Of a stretch of 64,000 bases of DNA, positions 54,815 through 64,000 are shown one piece after another. The DNA comes from Cantharellus purpuraceus. Lineage: Eukaryota; Basidiomycota; Agaricomycetes; Cantharellales; Hydnaceae. The first letter of the stretch is position 1; each line of letters begins with the position of its first letter. Position numbers and translations under genes: made by a program. The stretch lies in assembly GCA_025174535.1 (NCBI GenBank), contig JALBUN010000007.1:62001-126000 (forward strand), written 5' to 3'. The notes under the pieces were generated by a model. The model worked only from the letters and a program-made list of their open reading frames with translations. It did no database searches and was not told where the DNA came from.

Positions 54815-57800
54815 CTATGCTAGTTCCTCTGTCAGTTTTTTCTGCGTAGAGCTGGTCCACTTCTCATAGCTGAACTTTCCCGCGCCTTCTGTGCCTAGGC
54901 CCCACTTTCCGTTCATATACGCCACGTACTCACTGTCAGGTGTAATTTCCTCCACAAGGAGACTTGTGTCTCCGACAGCCATACGCACAGATGTCCAATA
55001 TAGTTCTAAATCTTGGCGTTGCGCGCCGGCGCTAGGAGCGGTGAGCAGACTCTCATACTGTTCAATGTACCTAGATGAAAGTCAGTGATAGCCTGCCCTG
55101 GGGTACAACAGTGTGCATGCTTACCATTGATACTCAGATTCCTCGGCTTCTGACACAGTGGGAGGGAGGAGCCTTGCCACAATACCCTCGATGGATGCAG
55201 GGTCTAATGGCTTGGGTTCGGGTGCTGCCTTGTGTACTTCATCTGTGGAGGGTGTTTGTTTCTTGGACTTTCGTGGTGAGGATACAGGATTAGCTCCTAT
55301 CCATCGTCGTACTCCTTGCATCAACCTGTGATAGTCAACCACGTCTCAGATAGGCGAGTAAGAGGAATGAATACCTGGGTTGGTGCGCAGCATTATGCCG
55401 AGGTAAGAAAGGGCTTTCATTTGCATCCCTAGCCGTCTTCCTATCACGCGGGTAAATTCAAACCATCTCAGCTGAATGCATAGCGAACACTTACCCTGGG
55501 AGTTTCAGCGTACTGTTCATTGAATATGCAAAGTGCTTTCCCAGCGAGGTAAATAAAAGAGGTCGATAATATTCGACCCAGAAGTCGCTTCTTGTTTGAG
55601 CAAACTCTTTTAGGCTCTGATGACAGTCTGGCAGGACAAAGATTGGCTCGAGGTATTCTGGATGAAACCAGTCGCGGTAGCTTTTTCCTCGACGTTCAGG
55701 AATGAGACCACGCTCCGGTGGCTGAATGCCAAGGAAAACATCAATGGCAGTTTGTTTATCGGCATCTGGAGCATTGCAGTAGAGAAGTTAGAGTCGATGA
55801 AAATAATAGATGTTATTCACAAACCAAGCATAGAGTTTGTGTAAAACCTGCGTAGGTTCTCGATAATGTCACGAGAATGGCTGTTCCAATGCGGCATACG
55901 GCGGTAGTTTTCCACACGGTTGACCAAGGCACTTCCGGTATATTGCAATGCAATAGCTATCAAAGTCGTCAAATCTGGCCATTCGTCATCACGTAGGGAG
56001 GAAGTGAGCTCACTATCACCATGATCGTGATACATCTCGGTGAGCATGTTCACAGCATCTGAGTCAAAAGCCAAGTTCGGACTATCTACAATGCCCAATG
56101 CATAAAGCTGATGGCCTAACGCGCGCTTGCCAAAAACGAATTGGGCAGCATTAGTTCGATCGAGACAGTCTACGCAATTTGTCCGACAGATGCCGTTCTG
56201 CAGTAGAATGGTATCACGATATGGCAAACTCCAATAATTATAAGTGTCATTTTCGTTATGAGAATCATGAGAGACATACTCAGGATCGTTTCGTAGATTA
56301 TGTGAATATGGCTCAGGTCCAGAGTGAAAGAAGCCTGTCATATGGATAGACTCTTCAGCAATATCTTCCAAGTAACTGATCACGTCTTGCGTCTTTCTAA
56401 GGGAGTATAACTCAACAACAGAGGTCAGGGAACAAACTTGAGCTTACTCTTTATAAGCACGAGACATGTCCCAAGCCCTATACTCCATTTTCTTCCCAGC
56501 AGGTAAGAATTGGTTCAAATACGTTACACATTCTCCATATTCGTATAAGAGTTTGGACTCCCTGGGCTGGGGCTCACGCCACTATCAAGGGACCCTTCGT
56601 TAATCACTCATCCAAGAGATGGATAGGATCCTTGCCTTTATGAGGTTGAGGATCATGATTGGGGCTCCATAACGCTTGAAGAGATCATCAAAGTGGAGAG
56701 AAGCTGCTGTATAGAAAGGATCAACTACAGTGACTGCATAAAAGTGGTCACTTTATAATCCTCTGACACTGAACGACACAAACTTTCGACAGGAGGCTTC
56801 GGATTCATGTTAGTAGTGTCTTGCGTCCAGAATACAGGTATACTGCCCCGATACTAGTGGCCTTCCATCTACAGTTTCAAATTGTAATTAAATTGCAGCG
56901 CACCTGAACATAACTTGTATAATGTGGGCTTGGACTCCGGCCCTTTTCATTTGAACGTTGTTCACCGTCTCCCCTCTGAGGGGGATAATAGAAAGGTGTA
57001 GTCAAAGTTTCGAAGACTATCTGTTCAGTCTCTACCTCATTGGCTACATTTCCCTGAGCTCTGGTCAGTGCGTAAGTCAAGCGATCGCTTCACGCATACT
57101 TCTGCGTTGACGCCACGCTTCAAGTATCTTGCACCAGCAAAATGACGGGATCGACGTGCAATAAGCGTGACAAAGATCACCCGCCCCAGTACAGTCAATT
57201 CTAAGTGTGATCGTCGAGCACAAGTGAAAAGAGGATGATTACAACGTAAGGCGAGACGTACTGGCTTGGTCGACATGCCCATGTACGAGAGGAAGAACCC
57301 AATGGCTTTTTGCTACACCTTGATCTTTTGCTCCGAAGGCTTTCTCCAACATGTGATGATTCCATGCGAAGCGATCATTGAAGGTCTGACTTTCAGAAGA
57401 GACAATGTCTTGCGATCGCCTTGCAAGGTTGCATTGAAGGGTGGATGTCAAGTCATAGGTATAACTGTTGGAGGAAGGTCAAAGGAAGCAAACGAGCAAG
57501 GTGAAGCCGTTAACCTGAAGTAAAAGTTCTTGCTCATGTCTACTTGCTTGAACGCATTTAAAAGACTAATTTTAATCATTAGAGAACATCAAGGCTGCTC
57601 AATGTAGAAATCACCGTTGTTCCTCTCCAGGTTTCTCAATTTTCTGATTAAAGCAAACGGGAACAACATCTGCCTGTTCGACGTGATACAGATAGTGGCC
57701 GCCAATCAATGCGACCACGGAACGTTTGGCAATCAAAACCATATACCACCCAGCAGTGAATCGAATGAGTCCTGTAAAATTTCAGACATGTCTCTAGTAT

Positions 57801-58367
57801 CACAGGTTGCACCTTACCCGCAATCCCAAAAAAAACGCGCGCTTTACCAAGCCCACCTGCGCTCTTGTTGCCGTCTTCGAGCATCTTGAGAACGTTGCTC
57901 ATCTGTTTGCCACTGTAAATCGCGTCATCTTCCATGATTATCAACTCGTCTTGTACTGTCCGGTCTATTTTGAGCATGCGATGACGAGAATCGGAGGTAT
58001 TTGAAGCAACGACATAAAGCCGAGACCGGTTCTCATAAAGGATGAATTTGTTGAGGGTTAGAGGGCCTTTGTCTGGTTGCAGAGGCCCGGGCATCATTGA
58101 GAGTGAAGGGCGCGAGGAAGCAGGGGCAACAGCATCACTAGCGCGTTTCCGACTGGTCCTGGAATAGAGGGAAGGTGTGGATTCTTTTGCTACCGGAGAT
58201 TGTGACGCTACAGAGGTTAATGATGCTGAGGAGCTGGTAAGAGCGCTATGCGCCTCGCTGACCGTGGCATTAGGCGGCGCCGGTGGGGGAGAAGCAGCTC
58301 GAGAAGGAGTGGTCTCGCGCAAAGAAGCTGTCGGTGACATTCTATGATGTATAAGCGACATGGACAT
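54815..58367 (-). CDS. FIG4: Polyphosphoinositide phosphatase FIG4 (Sac domain)
   Basis: Sac-family phosphatase that works with Fab1/PIKfyve and Vac14 on the vacuole or endosome membrane to control PI(3,5)P2. ATG at 58365-58367 opens [15 protein letters not shown]; the start could also be the third Met. After a Ser/Pro-rich leader comes [44 protein letters not shown] and [20 protein letters not shown] with its continuation [16 protein letters not shown]. Further exons lead to [19 protein letters not shown] (about 56140-56195), the CX5R(T/S) catalytic motif in the exact FIG4 form, then [11 protein letters not shown] and [10 protein letters not shown]. The end is [27 protein letters not shown] with TAG at 54815-54817. 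Introns are short; those near 55090-55830 were not all placed. Confidence 0.93.
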
Positions 58368-58492
58368 GAAAGATGTCCATGCTCACCTTAGATTGTCTGC
58401 ATTTAATTTAAGGTAGTAAGACAGATGTAGGATGTCCTATTCCTTACATAATCCAATGAAAGCGCATGCGCGTCACTCTAACACGGCCAGCA
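58368..58492. promoter_or_regulatory. Head-to-head promoter of FIG4 and LAA1
   Basis: Only 125 bp separate the two start codons (FIG4 on minus, LAA1 on plus), so both 5' UTRs and core promoters must share this interval or overlap the coding sequence. No clear TATA box; a GCGCATGCGC palindrome lies at 58462-58471, close to the LAA1 start. Confidence 0.7.
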
Positions 58493-61400
58493 TGACTGAG
58501 GCTGAGACGAGTGCGCTTGAAATAGACGAAGTGAGATTCATCTAAAGTTCTTAGCCCAGCCCTTCTCAACTTGCTTTCAGGGAAAAGTCTCTGGAGAGGG
58601 CGGGGAAATTTACTTGTTTCAATGGTTGAGTTCTGTAGAGAAAGCGGTTGAACGCGTGCCGGTGGTAAAATTTGCGCATGTACCATCGTATGAATATACT
58701 TTAATGAATGGCTTATGACAGGCCTATCTCAAAACTGTTCAATCCAACTTAGAGGCAACGCTACTGAACATCGCAAAGGGCGCCGATCCCTACCCCATTC
58801 CCGGTCGTCCTGTTCGCCACCTTATATCACGGTGCTTTATAGCAATTTATACTCGGGGAGAAACTCGGACACTGTTCGATACCCTACAGGGATTAATCAA
58901 GGTCGCGGGTGAGACGAAACAGCTGGACAAAGATGCGCGAGTGTGAGTTGGTCGACATACTTGGGATCTTTTTTAGTTGTGTTCACATGTAATAGTGCAG
59001 CATTCTCGTGTGTCGGAGACACCATGGCTGTGTACGGGTCGCAGGTCAGTGCAGTATAATTCCATATAACGAAGATGTCTGAATGACTGGTTATCAGGTC
59101 ATGTCTTTCATGGCGGAAATTGCCTTGGTATCTCTGAAGACACTTAAAAACAACTCTAATGTAAGGAGGGTCCGCATATTTGTTGTCTATCTCATTCTTA
59201 GTGGGAGGCTAGCCTGTGCTTCTACGGTTTCATGCGCTAACAGCGCTTCGAAAGTCACTGTCCACTGCCGCACGTGCTGTGACCGAATCTCTATCGAAGG
59301 ACATCGTCAAGCAAATGAAATTAACACTATCTGACAAATCTCTATCCATTCAAAGGGCTGCGGCTGAGGTTTGTTTTCGGAGTTCACTCGAACTGCCTGC
59401 TGAGTCGAACCGTCATAGGTTCTTATCATTATGTATCCTACAAATGACGGGAATAGGACTGTCTCTGAAGTCGAGTCCATCGTTACTTTGTGTACGAAGA
59501 GCTTGGAGGGTGCCGATCAGCTTACGCAGCATTCGCTGGCCCGGCTGGCAGGACACATTCTGGCGTCAACCCAGGTGCAGAAAGCTCCTCCACCTCAAGA
59601 CACATCCAAGAAAGGAAGCAACAAAAAGGACCAGGACGGAGACGAAAAGGACGACTCACCGATCCCACCACCGTCTAGTGGAACGCCGACGACGATCCTA
59701 CCTCCAGAAAACATGCTACTGCAATTATCATCACAATTCAACAAAGCAACCACTACTAGGAAGATGCGCATTGGCATCATACACTTTTATGCAACGCTGT
59801 TCACAACATTGGGGTCAGCCTTTGTTGAAGCCAACTACCCTCTCATCGTCAAACATTTGACGTATGAGGTGGTGCAGACTCCGCGGTCCTCGGTATCCCG
59901 ATACGAAAAGTTACTAATCCGCAAACTGGTAGAGGTCCTACTAAGGGACCTAATAGGGGCTCGTATGTTGAGCGAGCAAGGCCAGATTGGAGCGATCCAG
60001 GAGCTTTCCAATTCCTACCTCAAAAGATGGCCTGCGTTGATGCCTGGACAAACCTCTCCACATTCGCTCACACTTGTGGTGGTTCTGAAGGAAGTGGCTG
60101 GACTGCTTCAGCAGTTAGGCAATGCGCCCCCGCCTGTTCAAGTAAGGATTCAGATTAGTTTCTTTAAGTCTTACATCATCTCACCAGGCTACAGGATGCA
60201 CTCTCGGGCCCGTTGGTAGACCTCCTTGCCCATCCTAACCACTCAACAAGGATTAGCGCAGCGTGGGCGCTGCGATGTTTTTGTCGTTCGACACCTTTGC
60301 GATTACCCAAAATCGTGCTCACTGTCATGGAGATGTTGCAAAGAGACATTTCCTCCTTGTCCGCTCCAGCCGCACCTTCTGATATCGACCGACGGGCTTT
60401 AGGCCATGCTTATGGACTCTCTGCCCTCTTCACTGTCATTCCCGAGCGACCATTATATGTCTCATATGACATCAACGCGAAGGTGCTTGACATGGCCATC
60501 CAACTTCTCAAGCGTGCGGGTGACCACGATATCAAAGTTGCAGGTGTGGAGGTTGAAGTCGCTTGGACCTGCATCGCGTCCATCATGACACTCGGGCCTA
60601 ACTTTGTGCGATCCCATCTCCCGCAGTTACTTGTTCTCTGGCGAAATGCGTTGCCAAAACCAACAAGTAAAGACACATCCATGAACATCGGGCGTAGCCC
60701 ACAAGAGTGGATGTTCCTTTTGCATGTACGGGAGTGTGCCCTAGGCGCCATCCTATGCTTCTTACGTCACAATTCACCTGTTCTAATAACTTTGGATGTT
60801 GCACGCCGTATTGCTTCACTACTGAGCAATGCGCTTCTTTTTTCCAACGCATTCGTAGCCCAGAAACTCGATGAGCAGGACGGTGCATCTATCTCAGGGA
60901 CCAGGGACGTTGATCTCCCCACACGAGAGGCATTATTGCGCCGTCGCGTCTATGAGTGTTTTGGCGCACTTGGGTTTTCGACCTTGACAGAGTCTACTCA
61001 AAGCACTTTGTTGCAGTCGGTGGTGTCGCAGTTTGCGAGTCCTGACGGGTATGCAGGCTCTTCTGTTCAAGCCGCAATTGCAGCTTCCTCCGGTAGTTTC
61101 ACGTCTGTCTGGCAGTCGGCAGATGGGTATGGTTATGGTGTCACGAGCATTGATGTGGCTACACGACCATCAAGCTCTGAGGCCGGTACACATGTCCAAC
61201 CTGAGAGTCGGAACAGGCTAAACCGTGATACTATCGAGTCTTCTATTGATCTTTTGGTAATTTGCCATTGACGTTGGAACCATGCCATATACTGACGGCA
61301 CTCTCTTAGATATCTCAACCCGTGATTGGATCGTGTGAGCACGACCCTCTTGTAGTGTGCCAATTAAGGGCAACCGGGGTCGCGCACATCTGGCCAGAAC

Positions 61401-64000
61401 CATCACCACCGGTCTCGTCTGTGACAGATGCTGCAATCGAATTATTCGCAGCATTACTCCCGATTCAAGACAGTCAGTCTTCTGCCCGAGTCATCGCCCA
61501 AGTGATCGATTCCGTGCGGTCCCCGAAGCTGGAAAGGAATGTGGGCAGGAAAGCTGCTGTGTTCGTGAACGCAACAATCGCTTTGCTGCTGGCTCTTCGC
61601 TCAGCTACGACCTCACACTTCCGGCATGCACGAGACACACTGGGTAATACCCAAGTGACAACAGGGCTCGCCGATTTCTTAAAGGTAAGACAATAGTAGT
61701 TAGTATACCCAATTGCTAAACAATACCTAGGGTGCTATCCTAGATGGTGACATTATCTTGCGCACCGCAGGCAGTGAAGCCCTCGGTCGATTAGCCAGCC
61801 TGGCTGGAACACCCTTCTTAACTAGTCAAGTGAAGGCCTTAGTTGATCAGGTAGTCAGCAATCGTGATCCAAACGGGAGAGCCGGATGCGCCTTGGCTTT
61901 TGGTGCGATATATAGTCACGTCGGTGGAATGGCCGCCGGTCCACTGCTCAAGACAACTGTCAACGTTCTCATGTCCCTTGGCAATGACCCGCATCCAATT
62001 GTCCATTTCTGGTCTCTCAGTGCACTGAGCCAAGTCATCAATGCCGCTAGTCTTGCCTACTCTCCATTTATCTCCAGCACTCTTGGCATGCTTTTCAAGT
62101 TGTACACACTCGACACCCATGAAGTTGAGGGCGGCACTTTGACTAACAGCAATATCAGCGGAGATTTGCCGACATATCAGGTGGTCTGTCAAATAATCGA
62201 CGCGGTCATCGGTGTACTTGGCCCTGAGCTGCAGGAGTCGGCGACGACTAGGACCTTGGTTCTCGACCTGGTGGAGGAGTTTGGGCACGAGCCTGAGGAA
62301 GGCATTTGCGTGGAGGCTATCAAATGTATCCAACACTTCTTGATATTCACTCCCGAACAGGTCGAAATCCGTGATCTGGTCCGGAAATTGCGCACATATC
62401 TATCTTCCTCACGACGGCCTCTCAAGATGGCGTCAATCGATGCTCTTTATCAGATGGTACAAAGAGATGCACTCACTATGTCGAAGATCGGAGGTGATAG
62501 GTTGGTAGAAGATCTATTTGGGATGCTGGACGATGCTTCAGCATCTGAAGGCGTCCGAGGCATCATTTCTAGTTGGTTACGCCAGACGGTGATCCATAAT
62601 CCGTCAGCTTGGATAGATCTATGTCAAAGGATCATGTCTCGCACAACTGCCTCTCAGCAGGCTTCTAAGGCTGCGATAAACACAGGTACTGGCATGCAGG
62701 ACGATGAAGCCGAGTCTTTCGCGGGTGCCAGCGAGCAAGCTCCCCAGGGAAGGAATCTGACATCTCGTTGGCAAACACAGCTATTTGCGCTGCAATGTCT
62801 ACATGACATTTGTTCAGTTGTTGGACGTTCGGACAGGCGTGAACATCTTGACATACCCTTTGCTAGGCGTCAAGGCCTTCAGGAGTCGAACCTCTTAGTG
62901 TCTCGCGTACCAGATCTTATCAAGATGGCTTTCACTGCATCAGCGGCCTATGTTACTGAGATCCGCATTGAGGGCTTGACGGTTCTTAGAGACGTTATTG
63001 AGGTACGCTCAAGCAGGACTGACATTGCAGCATTAGAAGGTTGATGGCCTCACAGATCTTCGCAAAATCACCCGATCCGGACTATGAAGATGCGCTGCTA
63101 TTAGAACAGCACCAGGCACCCATAACTGCCGCCTTAACACCAGCTTTCTCTTCGGATTCTGCTCCAGAGATTCTTGCCTCTGCCGTTGAAATTTGTGCCG
63201 TGTTCGTGGGATGCGGCGTTGTCCGAGATGTATCGAAAATGGGTAGGATCCTGAAATTGTTGACGTCAGCATTGGAGCAATCAAAAGGTATGTCAAACAC
63301 GGTTCATTGTGGTTCACGTTTTTATGTTCTATGACAGCATCTGGAATGCTGTCGATCGGTGATGTGGGAGAACTTAGTCCCAATGCATCTGTCATGCTCC
63401 GCATATCCACCCTTACTGCCTGGGCTGAGCTGGAAACGGCTACCATCCGTCAGCCATACCTTAAACATGTAGTTAGTCCTCATCGCGCCACCCTTGCCTC
63501 GCTATGGATCGCGTCCCTGCGTGACTACGCTAGCGTTCGAGCGGATTCTGAAGCTGTCCAAGAGAGCACATCCGCTGGATTAGACTCGTCTTATTTCGGT
63601 TTAGGCCGCGAAACTTTATTACCTGTATGTTTTCCTCAATTAGAATCGTATCTTCCTCACCTTTAAATTGTAGTATTACGATCATTCGTGGTTCAAGATA
63701 CTAAAGGCTGTTGCAACTGCTATGCAATCCAATGACCCTCATATCCTTGCCGCGATGGATGGCAGGGAGTCTGCGTCACCATCCGATGCACCTCCTCAAC
63801 CCCGAAACGAGCCCACTGCTTTCTTCTTCGTTGTGTTTGGACTTGTATACGATGCACTTGCATCATCTTCTACAGATTCCACCCCAACTGGTATTTCCCG
63901 GGAAACAACCGTCACAGCACTGGAGGCGCTCAAGAGCTTAGTCCGCCCTGAGTATTCGGGAAAAGCCCTTTTGGACCCCGTGATACACGAGGAGTTCAGT
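58493..64000 (+). CDS. LAA1: LAA1/HEATR5-type AP-1 accessory protein (partial at right edge)
   Basis: Very large HEAT-repeat protein that recruits the clathrin adaptor AP-1 to the trans-Golgi network. The proposed start ATG 58493 gives MTEAETSALEIDE (exon 58493-58531), then exon 58581-58664 with EIYLFQWLSSVEKAVERVP, then from 58722 AYLKTVQSNLEATLLNIAKG and PYPIPGRPVRHLISRCFIAIYTRGETRTLFDTLQGL. Later exons give VMSFMAEIALVSLKTLKNN, FHALTALRKSLS, SARMLSEQGQ-like and many HEAT units such as TRISAAWALRCFCRSTP, VARRIASLLSNALLFSN, DIILRTAGSEALGRLASLAG and NGRAGCALAFGAIYSHVGGMAAG. PHPIVHFWSLSALSQVI and WQTQLFALQCLHDICSVVG follow. Reading continues in GISRETTVTALEALKSLVRPEYSGKALLDP to position 64000 with no stop. 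About 1600 of more than 2000 expected residues are present. Confidence 0.93.

Overview
The window is nuclear DNA of a filamentous basidiomycete. Genes are dense and cut by many short (about 45-90 bp) GT-AG introns. The protein families are typical of Agaricomycetes: membrane proteins with the DUF6533-like layout, a membrane-anchored amidohydrolase of the kind often labelled CE9, GH35, TSC2 and LAA1. A Cantharellales/Rhizoctonia-like source is my best guess from the style of the genes and retroelements; this is inference and no database was searched.

Layout. (1) 1-3.5 kb: 3' part of a NUP192/NUP205 nucleoporin gene, entering from the left edge. (2) 3.9-21.1 kb: a gene-free, AT-richer block of nested transposons. 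It holds two nearly identical 1.39 kb direct repeats, a nearly complete but decayed Ty1/copia element (5673-11739, TSD TCTCC), and a gypsy solo LTR inside the copia 5' LTR (TSD ATAAC). It also holds a small hairpin-rich element inside the copia gag, remnants of a second copia-like family on both strands, and the 3' half of a chromodomain Ty3/gypsy element with a long antisense ORF. It ends in a 1.1 kb chain of more than twenty consecutive short palindromes (19983-21063). That chain and its three related short copies are the best candidate for something undescribed. (3) 22-27.8 kb: a DUF6533-like membrane protein, an unknown protein, the Golgi traffic protein SFT2, and an orphan ORF on the minus strand. 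(4) 30-32.9 kb: a GEN1/Yen1-type Holliday-junction resolvase with recent tandem repeats in its tail. (5) 33.2-42.8 kb: a markedly GC-rich segment with TSC2 (tuberin) and a double-domain amidohydrolase, both on the minus strand. (6) 44.6-52.4 kb: a second multi-pass membrane protein, an RluA-type pseudouridine synthase and a secreted GH35 beta-galactosidase. (7) 52.8-64 kb: an APH-fold kinase, the phosphoinositide phosphatase FIG4, and head-to-head with FIG4 the start of LAA1/HEATR5, which runs off the right edge.

The host genes are mostly conserved housekeeping functions: nuclear pore, vesicle traffic (SFT2, FIG4, LAA1), TOR signalling (TSC2), recombination (GEN1), RNA modification and polysaccharide use (GH35). 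They do not form a pathway cluster. Exon borders were read by eye from splice consensus and protein continuity. Start and stop codons stated exactly are seen in the sequence; internal exon lists, where given, are predictions.
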